Of a stretch of 64,000 nt of DNA, positions 1-10,204 are shown one piece after another. Origin of the DNA: Pagrus major (Eukaryota > Chordata > Actinopteri > Spariformes > Sparidae); the NCBI RefSeq assembly GCF_040436345.1, contig NC_133237.1:28765879-28829878 (forward strand), written 5' to 3'. The position numbers and the translations under genes are program-made. Position 1 is the stretch's first letter, and the number at the start of each line of letters is the position of its first letter. Below the pieces are notes generated by a model. That model was not told the origin of the DNA. It saw only the letters and a list, made by a program, of their open reading frames with translations, and ran no database searches.

Positions 1-549
1 CACAAATGAAGTGACATAAAGGCTTTCATCTCAGGGATGGTGACATCATACCAGCCATGATATCTGGAGTTTGGCTGAAGTTGGTGTGTGTCAATGTACT
101 GGTGAGCATATCTGTTGGTTTCATTTGTGATGAGGTTCCAGAAATCCTCATCCAAAAACAGAGACAGGAAATCACATGCACTAGCATCTGTGAGATCCTT
201 GTCTCCACGATACCCCACAGGCTCATCAAAGTCCCTGATCCATTTTTGGAACACCTCCTCACTTCTCAAATACTCCCAGCCATCATCATCATTTACAGCC
301 CTATTTTGATGACCCCCTCTGCCGCCCCCACGTCCCCTCTTTGCCCGATTTCCCCCACGACCGCGGCGGAGAAAACTCTCGCCGTGATCAGTATGTGATG
401 CTTGTGTGAGTGTCTGCAGCTGCAGCATCGTCAGAGTCACTCGTCTCTGACGAGTGATCATCATCAGAGGGCAAATCGTCCCCTTCTGAATCGCGATCAG
501 CAAAGATCTGTGCAAGCACCTCATCTTCACTGTAAAGTCCTCTGGGCAT
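1..549 (-). pseudogene. piggyBac transposase, N-terminal part, frameshifted
   Basis: The minus strand encodes a transposase start typical of PGBD4-like proteins. A Met at 549 opens an acidic, Ser/Asp-rich leader (MPRGLYSEDEV, then DSEGDDLPSDDD). It is followed by a basic Arg/Gly-rich stretch and then by conserved piggyBac core motifs (EEVFQKWIRDFDEPVGYRG around 210-265, DFLSLFLDEDFWNLITNE around 120-175). The leader and the core lie in different frames. The leader frame stops at 388-390, and the core frame resumes within a few bases, so one small indel near 388-394 separates them. An intron at that spot is unlikely because no splice signals are visible. The catalytic Asp residues would lie beyond the window edge. 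The copy is probably dead but otherwise well preserved. Confidence 0.75.
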
Positions 550-839
550 TTTGTTTTTATTGAAAAAATCGCTATCTGTCTCGCTATCTATCCAACACGC
601 TCCTGTCACCGCACCGCTCCGCTACTCTCTCCTCTCCCACTCTCCCGCTCAGGCGCTCCCGCTCCGACAGCGGGTGTCGGGTTTCAAACTTTTTTTTCTC
701 GGATATTTTGCATAGAAACACACCCCGAAATGACGTCAGGATTGAAGCTGAATCTATTGGCTATCTATTGGTAGCAAGCAGTAACAGCACAAGGCAGTAC
801 ATTTAAAGATATGGGCTGTTTTAATGAGCAATGTTGCCT

Positions 840-855
840 GTCGCAATAATGCGAC
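840..855. repeat. Subterminal palindrome of the piggyBac element
   Basis: GTCGCA-ATAA-TGCGAC is a perfect inverted repeat with a 4-base loop, 16 bases inside the element terminus. Subterminal palindromes are common in piggyBac-like elements and may be transposase binding sites; that role is inferred. Confidence 0.6.
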
Positions 856-875
856 TTTGGCGCCTAGAGGGTTAA

Positions 876-3060
876 AACTCTGTTAGACAAAACTTGAGTG
901 TCAAAATTTTGAGTGTGGCTGATATGGCTCTGTCCTCTGACTGCGGTGTCTCTCAGCTGTCTGTCCCTGCTCTGAACACCCTAAAAGGAAAAAAAAGTCA
1001 CAATGTCACACAATGCCACAAGACACTTACTACAAGCAAGGAATCCCATTTTTGCCCTTTTTTGTGAAATCTTAAATCTTAAATATCTACTGTTATATGT
1101 TGCTCTCTCTTACTGTACCTTTTGGTCTGCTCCTGTCTCTCCCTCTCCTGCCTCAAGCACTTGATGTCCCTGCTTGGCATATTTACAACAGACAACGTTA
1201 CATAAAGAAGCCTAATGTACAATATCAGCATTTGACTTACCCATTACAAAAGCTAAAAAATATCTGTTATGGTTTTTATCATACAGAATGAAGACTTTTA
1301 ACAACTGACTTGCAGATATGCTCATACACTGTCAACTCATAATCTAACCCAAACGCTTAGAGTAAAAGTTTTCACAAATTTATTTTAAGACCTCACATCT
1401 TGTCTCTGTCGTGCTGCTGCATTGCTGCTCTAAAACATACAAAATGGCTTCAGTGATGTACATCTAAGGTAGGCTACAGCTCCTGAGTATAAAGATGGCC
1501 CATTTTAAAATTAAACAGGAAAAAATCCACTTATTTGGTCACTATGCAGTAGCATTTGTGCAGAACACTAGTGGGGTGTTCTAGAACAGCTGATAACCTA
1601 ATCATAATCTAACCCAAACCTTATAGTACTGTGGAAATAAATAAATAATTATTGAAAATGTATCTGCAAATCAACTGCAGTGAATTGTGCTCTCCCTCAA
1701 CACTGATAATCAGAAACAACAGCAAGTGATAAGCTTAGAACTCAGGAAGACAGTGAAAAGAGTTTGGAGACAGCTAAATTAGCTTTGTTAATACTGTGTG
1801 AGCATGACAGAGGGGCCTACGTTCTCTGACTGTTTAAGGATGCTTAATTTGTTAACAGAAAAGTGCTGATGTTAACTGTTATCCGCTAACATTGACAATG
1901 ACGCACTGATTTAAAAAAAGATAAATGCTAGCTGTTTTCCACTACAGTGATCTCTGGCTGCTGTGCTGGTACTGTAACCCAGTGGTTATCTAGCCAGTCT
2001 GTTATTCAGTGTCAATAGGCACACTCTTTAAGAGTCACAACAGTAAGCTCTGCTTTACGGCTGTAGAGCAGCGACCTCAGAGCAGGAAAGTTTGCGGGTT
2101 AGCACTTGAATAATGCTGAGAGGGGAGAAGACATGGCCATGCTGTAGCCAGTCTCTATTAGCCGTCTTTCACATCAAGTCACCACTCCTTACACTGTTTT
2201 CCTACTAGCATGGGTGGACCAGAGCCAGGCAGAGACCGCTGTGTCCCAGGACTTGTCGCCAGCCATCTTGAGTGTCAAAAAACATTTTCTTTCTATAGAG
2301 CTCTATAGTAATTTTTTTTGGGTATGCAAATTTTGTTTCCTTTGCTGGGAGTTTATTTTTTTTCTCCTGGACTAAGAAATATCAAATTGCGGATCACCAC
2401 AATTTGTGGAGAGGATTGACTGTTCATCCAAGAACAAAAGGACTGATTTACTTTTGATAAACACTGAAAAGAGACATTACACAAGATTTTGAGTTGTTAT
2501 ATTTCATTTATATTGTTGGCATCGATTTGTGTTGCTGGAATAAGTCAGATCATTTATATTGAAGCTGAAGAGAATTTATTTTCTATTTTATTTTATTATT
2601 TTATGTCTTTAATTTTTATTTTTTTTGAGTGCTTGTGTCACTACAATGAAAGAACATATTGTGAGTTAAAAAAAAACAGACACTGATTTAAAGGGAAGGT
2701 ACGTTCCAGTCCAAAAAATCTTTTATTTTACTTTATTGGACTTGGATAGCATACTACTGCCAGACCTGGAATAAATTCATTTGAAAGTAAGTACATTTGA
2801 ATCTGATCTCATCTTTGTTTGTTGTTATTGAAAGAGGGACAAATTGATACTTGGTTACAGTACAGTGAAACATGATTTGTCTAGCTTAGTATGTGGATTT
2901 ATCTGATGTATTTAAGTGTGTTGAAATGATGCTGTTTGCAGAGTCTGGCAACCTACACATAGCCTACATTTGTACATGAGATTACTTGCATATATGGTTA
3001 CTTTTAACACAGTTGAACAGGTTATAGTTATGTTTCTGCCACAACTGAGTAATTTCTTCT
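876..3060. other. No gene recognised
   Basis: AT-rich sequence without a long open frame, clean transposon ends or conserved protein motifs that I can identify. Two loosely similar segments near 1325 and 1595 share a CATAATCTAACCCAAAC core, suggesting an old small duplication. The short open frame at 2489-2686 is AT-rich and not convincing. Confidence 0.4.
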
Positions 3061-3070
3061 GAACCGCTTT

Positions 3071-3830
3071 ACTAGCGATGGGATAAACAGTTCTTTTGAC
3101 TGTACTGAATCACTAGAATCCATTCATTAAAAAGATACATTCAAAAAATGCATTCACCGGTTCATTCAGTGCTTAGCAGGAGCCCTGACTGCATAGTGCA
3201 TAGCTCTCTAACTCCCTGAACTGGTAAACAGCCAAATGATCCGTCATTCAGTTCATGATTCAGCCCTGATTGAGGTTCACATTCACTCTTTAACACGCTC
3301 ACCGCACGTACTGGAGGACGGTGTTCACGGACCATAGTACACAGTCATTGGCGGGAGACACAGCGCTACTTTGAGTGGTATACATGTACTGCATGGGAGT
3401 CCTCAGCTCTGTGTGCAGTACATTCACTGAACATGCTACACGGATGTTGGCAAGTTGACACAGCACTAATTTTAGCAGTAGGCTACAGTAACTGAACTTG
3501 AATCAAGTCCTCCGCACTGAGTGGCAGTTCTCTCTGTGTGCAGTACGCAAGTGACACAGCGCTACTTTCAGCACAGTACATGAACGTGAATCACGTCCTC
3601 AGCGACAGTTCTCTGTGTGCAGTAGGTTTGCGAGTGAGTGACACAGAGCGCTACTTTCGGCAGTACGTTCACTGAATGAAAATCACTCCCCTGCCCTGAC
3701 AGAGTCCCCTCTCTGTGTGCAGTACGTTCGCGAGTGACACAACACTATTCTCAACAGTAAGTTCATGGAACGAGTCTGCGCTGACTGGTGGTGTGTTCAC
3801 TGTGTTTCACAACTGCGTTTCACAACTGAA
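3071..3830. repeat. Degenerate dispersed/tandem repeat, possibly a non-autonomous hAT
   Basis: A CTCTGTGTGCAGTA core recurs at 3407, 3531, 3611 and 3711, each followed by a GTGACACAGCGCTACTTT-like segment. This gives four to five irregular units of about 80-125 bp. The left part (from 3071, GATGGGATAAACAGTTC with later ATTCACTAGAATCC and GGTTCATTCA) resembles the GTTC/GAATCA-rich ends of fish hAT MITEs, but I found no matching terminal inverted repeat or 8-bp duplication. The class is uncertain. Confidence 0.4.
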
Positions 3831-4038
3831 AAACATCACAAAATTATTCAATTAAGATAACCACAAGATCTATAATTATCTAAATGTACAAATGTTAAAC
3901 TTTTAGGGGCTGAACCCACCACCCAATACCTCACCAACTCTGCCAGTAAAATTCAAAGCACAGAGAAAAGAGAACTGTAATGAGCATACAAAATTAAACA
4001 AATAAACAAACAAAAGCGAACTCTATTAAATTCTCATG

Positions 4039-4321
4039 AGATAAGAGGCCCAAAATGTAATAATCAGGTAACAAAAATTGTATAAGAGGATAATAAACAC
4101 ATTCTAATGACAAAAATGGCATTCAGTCACATAAAAAGTTCACACACTGAAAAACCAGTGCTGGTGGGGACTTAGTTCATACACTGTAATGACAGGTTTG
4201 GCCTCCGGGAGTGCTATAGAGCACATACACAATGTCTGAAAACCAGCCTGCTGGGGACTTTGCATAAACACTGCAATACCAGGTTTGGCCTCTGGGGTTG
4301 CTATAGAGCACACACAAAGTC
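4039..4321 (+). repeat. 88-bp tandem repeat array, left copy of an inverted pair
   Basis: About two units of an 88-bp repeat (compare 4201 and 4289: GCCTCCGGGAG / GCCTCTGGGGT, each followed by GCTATAGAGCAC), preceded by a unique leader (4039-4190). The whole segment is the reverse complement of 19260-19632, which carries three units and the same leader. The homology is clear along the full length, including ATGGCATTCAGTCAC and CCAGTGCTGGTGGGG. The pair encloses about 15 kb of nested transposons. Confidence 0.75.
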
Positions 4322-4379
4322 ATAAAAAACAGCCTGCAAGGGACTTCTTAGGGAACTTCACCAGCCATATTGAAAAGTC

Positions 4380-4530
4380 ATTTCCTATTCATTGGAGTGG
4401 GTCGCACCGTGGGGACCATGGTTTTGGTCCCCACGGTGTTTTATGGTCCCCATGGTGTTGGTGTGTATTCAAGTCAATGTCCCCACCAGGATAGATAAAC
4501 GAAAGCACACACACACACACAAATGGACCC
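4380..4530 (-). repeat. GGTCCCCAC fish repeat with CA tail
   Basis: Contains several copies of the core GTGGGGACCA / GGTCCCCAC, then GTCCCCACCAGGATAGATAAA and a short (CA)n. A related copy in the opposite orientation lies at 7655-7774, on the other side of the THAP transposase. The microsatellite tail and repeated palindromic core suggest a dispersed teleost repeat; no termini were resolved. Confidence 0.55.
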
Positions 4531-4594
4531 ACATACATACACATACACAGAGCACATAGACAGCTATTTACACTGCAGTCCTAATTAATGTACA

Positions 4595-7334
4595 CTACTG
4601 ATGGTGAAAATGGACCAGTTTGGTGAATTTATGTCTAACAAAATCTTTTTTTAATTTTTCAGTCTCTCGCTTCGCCAAATGGTGCATTCTAATGGTGCAG
4701 TAAATGGAGAATGCCATTTTCACCAAGTAGTGCACATGGTTGTCATCAACAGTGGTTTCAAACATGTGGTTATGCAGCCCTGGAAACAGAGTTTTGTCAG
4801 CACTGTAGCTTAGCACTTCCTTCGTAACAGCTGATGCTAAGCCACGTCCCTGGGGAAGCTTGCCAGAAGTTGTTCTCAAAATTCTCTGAAAACAACGCTC
4901 TGATTCTGTGCAGACAGCAATAATGCCTGTCGATGGCTTCTGCAAACCTCCTCGATTCTTCAAGAGAAGGAAGGGATGGACGGCGGAGTAAGTGGTTAGG
5001 GCATCGTTGCAAAGAATGCAGTGGTGTTTTTCCTTGATCTTTTTCACCACAAAGCCCGCAATGTAACTGATAGCAGCGTCTTTGTATTCAGAGACTGCTT
5101 CAACATTTTGGCAGAGTGGGTAATCATGGTCAGACTGGGGTGGTTCAACAGGTTTCAGGTCAAATCTACGCATGGTGTTTACTGATGCAGGTGTTGCCCC
5201 CAAGTTGTTAGTGTCATCCATAAGGAGACAGTTTCCTGTTCCAGTTTTGACTTGATGCTTAACCAGAAGACGCTTGTAAGCAGAAGTGAATTGTGTGGAA
5301 GTGGGATTGTTGTTGGAATCCACCACGTGCTCTGACAGCGGAAAAGAAAAGCTCGAGGTGATCTTGGCTGAACTTGTATGTAAGGAGATATCGACATGGG
5401 GCACCTGGCTTTTCCACCAGGTCTTGGAAAATGTTTCGCACACTTCTTGAACTGGCGATAAAGCCAATGATGCATGTCCGTCGCTTCCCAGCATGTAAAG
5501 GCACTCCTTTGGCATCTTTGAGATCCAGAAGCAGTTTTTCTGCTTTCAGCAGGATTTTTTCTGTGCGCTCTTTGTTTGTTGTCCTCATTGGGGCTTTGTA
5601 TCCCTTACCCAGAGGGTTCCTGCTGTTGAGAACATCAAAAAAAGCATCAATGTTTCTCAAGAAGTCCACTGTTTCTTCACATCCTCTGAACTGTGGCAAA
5701 TGCAGGTGTTTGTTGCAGTACTCCAGAGCATCAGCTACACTGCTGCTGAAAACTTGAGTTGCAAGTTTTACCTTCATCTTCTGTCTCTCCCACCGTATAT
5801 GTGCCATCTTCAGCTTGTTACCTAATCTCAGTCCTTCTGCCTCTTGAAGTTTGTTTAGCTCCACAATGTACTGCCACTTGATTTTACCTGATGGCGTTTG
5901 TAGTGAAGCTGCATCAGCCAGTGTGTTCCTGAGCAGCTTCATCATGTGGCACACATCCAAAACCACATGGACAACTTGCGAGGTATCAGCAGGATTAGGA
6001 AAGGAGGGCCTCATTGAATTAACATCTAAATTAGCGCCTAGTGCTCTCAACATGGCAAAATGGCAAGATGGTCCATCGCATGTCAAAGACACTGTACGAA
6101 CCCCAGCAATGTGAAGTCGTTGGAGGCATTTGCTGATGATGTTTGCTCGCTCCTCCCCAGTCAGTGCATCGACAAGGAAATATGCCACAGGGATTTTCCA
6201 AGATTGATCAACAGCAACAGCCATGAGAACCAATGCATCTCTTGCTGGTGGCAAGCTGTCATCAACTGTGCCACAGCCAAGATCTACATATCCGTGAAAT
6301 TTCCCTGCAGAATAGTCCACATGCTTTCTGATGGCCATTTCATCCATCATCGAGGCACAAATTGTTTCTTTGCCCTCTTTTTTCCTGTCCTGTACATGCG
6401 CCTGTAATGCACAAAACGATGCTTTGGTAAATCCTGGGTCTGCAGAGATGTTACTGTACCAGGTCCGTATGGTATCTGGATGGGGCAAAGCGAGGTCAAA
6501 ACATTCACGCACATAAGCATAAGCTTTGGCAGAATAGAAGTGCAGAGTCATTGCAAATGATCGCAATTCATCTGACACTTTGGACCTCTTTCCATGCTCC
6601 ACTCTGGTGAGGATTTCCTTAGGAACTCCAATAAAGGAATTCTCTAACATCTCTGCACATCCAGAAGAAATCAGGCTTTTCTGCTTCAGGACGCCGATGA
6701 CCTCTGCCAGGGAATCTACTCTTTGCTTGAGTCTTTTGTTTTTTTCTTTTTCCAATTTAAATTTTTTTCGACAACTTTCTAATTTTTCCTCCATTGAAAA
6801 CAATTGAGTCTCTAATTGACGTTTTAGTGATTTTGGGGATTCCCTCACACTATAGTTGTGCTCTGTGGTTGTTGTTTCCACTGACACACTTATGTCTTGA
6901 ATTTGTTCTTCTATTTCCTCTGTGATACTTTCTACTGGTTTTGCAGTGTAATTGTGATGCAGAACATCAGACACAATATGGCTTTCAGATGAATCCTGTA
7001 TCACAATGACACTGTCTTTATCCAAGACCTCTGCCACATTTTGTGTGTGTTTTTTTGCGTAACAGTGATCAGTGACGTGTGTCTGTGTTAAAGTGTCTGT
7101 CAGTCCCCCACAAGGTAAGTGTTTATCACACAATCTCTTACCTTCCAGGGAGTAGTCAAAGATTGTGGGGACAGCTGTTGAAGTGAGGCACTTTCCTCCA
7201 CCGCTCAAAATGAAGCACTCCTCTTCAAAGTGCAGAGCACACAGCCTGGAGTTTTCACTTGGTGTCCAAGACTTCCGCCTCACGTTGTCCACCCAGTGTC
7301 GCAGCCTCTTAACGTCACCCAAAGGAAATCTGTA
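4595..7334 (-). pseudogene. P-element/THAP9-like transposase, one frameshift, first exon not found
   Basis: Two overlapping minus-strand frames (7334-5259 and 5515-4595) form one P-type transposase of about 900 residues. Visible in order: the second half of a THAP zinc finger (FPLGDVKRLRHWV, C-A-L-H as the last two ligands, AVPTIF box), a lysine-rich coiled coil, then an RNase H-like core. Candidate acidic catalytic positions are the Asp in MDEMAI, the Asp in CDGPS and the Glu in DHLELFF, matching the P family order D-D-E. The frame shifts once near 5318-5325, just after the RARGG motif, within a few codons of the DHLELFF Glu. The 5' border at 7334 is a good splice acceptor (TTTTACAG), so the exon with the first two zinc ligands must lie upstream on the minus strand; I did not find it. 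A domesticated THAP9-like gene is less likely given the frameshift and the transposon-rich setting. Confidence 0.85.
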
Positions 7335-7344
7335 AAACCAGAAA

Positions 7345-7654
7345 ATGCTATTAAGTGTGTGTAAATGTCATGGTTGGTCTCTAGTTACTTTTTTTATTTT
7401 GAAGTTCCTGTGTCTTGTCTTCCTATGCATTCCCTCCTGTGATTACCTCATGTGTCTTACTTTTGTCTTCATTGTTTTCCCCAAGCCCTTTGTTGGTTTG
7501 TCAGCATTCATCCCCTGTGTTCCCGTGCTTGTGTTGTTGATTGATTTGTTGATTGGTTTCATGCATGTATGTATATATCTTTATTTACAGACTCCAGGTT
7601 CAATGATAAAAAAAAAACAGACAACAGGTTACTAACAGACAAACAAAAAAACAA
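7345..7654. other. No gene recognised between the THAP pseudogene and a repeat
   Basis: T-rich sequence upstream of the THAP exon on the minus strand. It should belong to the transposase intron. No THAP first exon (paired Cys) is visible here on either strand. Confidence 0.4.
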
Positions 7655-7774
7655 TGTGTGTGTGTGTGTACTTGTTTTACTATCTTGGTGGGGACGCCGA
7701 GCTGAATACACACTTACCCGATGGGGACCTCAGTTACCGTGGGGACCAAAAATGAGGTCCCCACGGGTAGAAGC
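7655..7774 (+). repeat. GGTCCCCAC fish repeat with GT tail, inverted relative to 4380-4530
   Basis: A (GT)n run, then TACTATCTTGGTGGGGAC, two further GGGGACC cores and GGTCCCCACGGG. It is the same family as 4380-4530 in the opposite orientation. It is interrupted on its right by the hAT element at 7783. Confidence 0.55.
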
Positions 7775-7782
7775 CTCCTAGA

Positions 7783-8854
7783 TAGTGCTGCACGATTTGA
7801 TGAAAATATGCGATTGCGATTATTGTGGACTATATTGCGATTTACGATTACGATTACGATATTATAAATGAATGGTGTCATGAGTCTACTTGCTTGAATA
7901 TCAAGGACAACACAGAGAATTACAATAGTTTGTATATTTCTCAACTCAAAACATACAAATATGACACAAAAAATACAAAACCTGCAGTTTACAGTACTGT
8001 ATTTATTCCCGAAATAACTTAATATCAAAAAATAAATAAAAGTTTGAAAATAAAAGGTATTTCTGCAAATTGCACAATGTCATTATTGTAAACTCAAATG
8101 CCTTTCTGCTGGCGTTTATGTAAACCTGTTAAGTACTACTGAAAAAAAAAAATTTCCTTGTGTCTTTTCGAGGTATTTTCGTATGGTGTGACACTTGCAA
8201 ATGTATCCGTAATTGTGCGTTGTTGTGGTCGTTTCAAGCGTTTTTCAGTTGTATCTTTCACGGTACTTTGTTGGGCTTTCATTTGAATGCATTCTTCGTA
8301 TTTTTCTTTGTGGTGTTTCAAGTGTTGATATAGATTGGTCGTATTGCCGCGGGACGTAGTGACTTTAGCTTTGCATGTTTTACACAGCACATCTTGCTGT
8401 TCAGTGTCGTCGTACCTGAATCCAAAGTATCGCCATATTATAGAAGTCGCATTTTTTTTCGCCACCAACTGAGCTTGTCCCTCCTCGAGTTCCTCTTCGG
8501 CGTCCATGTCGGCTGCTCTGCTCTGCTGAAAGCCGGGTAGTCACGTGACTATACCTGCACACAGTGTGGATGTGGCGTCACCGTGCTTCACACCGCACGG
8601 GAGATAGTCCCATTCAATGTAATATTTGTACTGATATGACTCTATTTTCATGTAGGCTACATGTTGAATGTCTGTATTTTTCAAAATGTTGGATAAAGAT
8701 TTTCATTAAAAAAGAGAGAGAGAGTCCTGTTCACAGGCACACACATGCACATTTTGTTTACATTAAATCGCAAATCGCAGTCTTTTATGCGATTACATAA
8801 TTGCACAGCATGACATTGCGATTGCGATTGGATTGGATTAATCGTGCAGCACTA
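7783..8854 (-). mobile_element. Internally deleted hAT transposon with perfect 8-bp target duplication
   Basis: Terminal inverted repeats TAGTGCTGCACGATT (7783) and AATCGTGCAGCACTA (ending 8854) are flanked by identical 8-bp direct repeats CTCCTAGA at 7775-7782 and 8855-8862. Subterminal GCGATTGCGATT motifs repeat inward on both sides. At 1072 bp it is too short for an autonomous hAT. Inside is only the first exon-like part of a ZBED-type transposase on the minus strand, so it is a deletion derivative mobilised by a full-length relative. The perfect duplication implies a fairly recent insertion. Confidence 0.93.
8136..8507 (-). pseudogene. BED-finger N-terminus of hAT transposase (ZBED1-like), truncated
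   Basis: A 123-residue open frame encodes an acidic start, a BED zinc finger (IIWRYFGF aromatic lead, CKTC, then HLKHH) and a short Thr/Ser linker ending in a Phe run. Full ZBED/hAT transposases continue for about 500 more residues with the DDE core and dimerisation domain; none of that is present before the element ends. It may encode a DNA-binding-only fragment if transcribed, which is inference. Confidence 0.8.
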
Positions 8855-8862
8855 CTCCTAGA

Positions 8863-9750
8863 GCCGTAAAACTTAGAATAAACGCACCTCATGAAATTTC
8901 CTACAAGTGTCCCATTGGGTTATACACATGAAAAATGTGAAAGTGTGTGAAATTTGATGCGCCCCTAGTGGACACACACTGTACTGCAGTCCCCATTGGG
9001 TTCAACTGGAATGGTTGTGTGTGTCACATTGTACCACTATCTATCGCCCCCTATGGGTCAAAAGTAGAATGACAGCTTTGTAATATGTCGTTTTTTTAAT
9101 CAATGATACCCAATTAAAGACAAAAAAATTCTATTTTCATTTTCATTTTACCAAGTCTTGGATTGTATTACTGTTTTAAAAACAATTGTTTTATATTTTA
9201 TATTTATTTTATATTTTATGTGATATATTATACTATTATGACCCCTTTTTCAAACCATTCATTTCTGTTACCTCCAATTTCTACTGCTACAACTAAAATT
9301 AACTGTTTCTATTTTGATTTTTAAAAATGTTTAGATATTTAAGATATTTAATATATGATTCAACTGAACCATGAGTATACAGCATCAGGACACTAGTATT
9401 CATGCAACATTGATGCTTAGCTTTAAATTCCTCTCAAAAAATGGTAGTATACATATATTCCTCACAAAAAATTCAGACATTTAATTGCTGTAGACAATTA
9501 AATGCCGATAACAGACGATAACAGACAAGTCTAACCACAAAACATGTGGCTTACATGTTTTGTGGTTAGACTTGTGCTGATAATGATCCTTTTATGTTTT
9601 TGTTTTTTTTATCTGATCAAGGCCACATGACTTATTTAAAGCCAGGTTCCTAATAGCACAACTGACTAATAGGCCTGATTACCACATTGTCATGGGGAAC
9701 ATCACCAACACAAAAATCATCACTTCATCAGTAAGTACAGTAAGATGTGA
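8863..9750. other. AT-rich non-coding stretch
   Basis: No open frame or conserved motif apart from the perfect hairpin at 9525-9575. Content is dominated by T and A runs around 9060-9370. Confidence 0.4.
9525..9575. repeat. Perfect 23-bp hairpin
   Basis: Arms 9525-9547 (ACAAGTCTAACCACAAAACA...) and 9553-9575 are exact reverse complements around a 5-base GGCTT loop. No flanking target duplication was recognised, so it could be a minimal fold-back remnant or a structured RNA stem. Confidence 0.75.
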
Positions 9751-9856
9751 TTAATGGTATATAGGTACCAGCTTATGTGGTGTGTTATAATACATGTTAT
9801 CTTTGCTAACTCTCATTTAAATACAGACTTGAGCCAATCAAGCAGCCTGCTGAATG

Positions 9857-10204
9857 GAGAAGCAGAGCAGCATGGAGAGAGGAGAGAGAAGCGAGAGAGG
9901 AGAGAAGAACAGAGCAGCATGGAGAGAGGAGCGAGAAGAACAGAGCAGCATGGAGAGAGGAGAGAGGAGAGAAGAACAGAGCAGCATGGAGAGACGAGAG
10001 AGAAGAACAGAGCAGCATGGAGAGAGGAGAGAGGAGAGAAGAACAGAGCAGCATGGAGAGAGGAGAGAGAAGAACAGAGCAGCATGGAGAGAGGAGAGAG
10101 GAGAAGAACAGAGCAGCATGGAGAGAGGAGAGAGAAGCGAGAGAGGAGAGAAGAACAGAGCAGCATGGAGAGAGGAGAGAGGAGAGAAGAACAGAGCAGC
10201 ATGG
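9857..10204 (+). repeat. Purine-only minisatellite (about 24-42 bp units)
   Basis: Repeats of GAGCAGCATGGAGAGAGGAG with variable GAGAGGAGAGAAGAACA spacers. The top strand is almost entirely purine between CAT triplets. All frames stay open on both strands because the unit lacks stops, so the open frames here are artefacts. A short related piece occurs at 10940-10990. Confidence 0.9.

Larger units (their letters stand above)
1..875 (-). mobile_element. piggyBac-type DNA transposon, 5' end (truncated by window edge)
   Basis: Read on the minus strand, the element begins at a TTAA (872-875), the target site used by piggyBac transposases, followed by a terminal inverted repeat starting CCCTCTAGGCGCC (871 downwards). 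CCY-rich ends next to TTAA are the family hallmark. A perfect 6-bp-arm palindrome lies just inside (840-855). About 250 bases of leader follow before the transposase reading frame. The other end lies beyond position 1, so the element length and the second TTAA cannot be checked. Confidence 0.82.

Noticed and set aside
4285..4494. Short frame in the 88-bp repeat region
   Set aside because: No conservation between repeat copies; repeat-derived.
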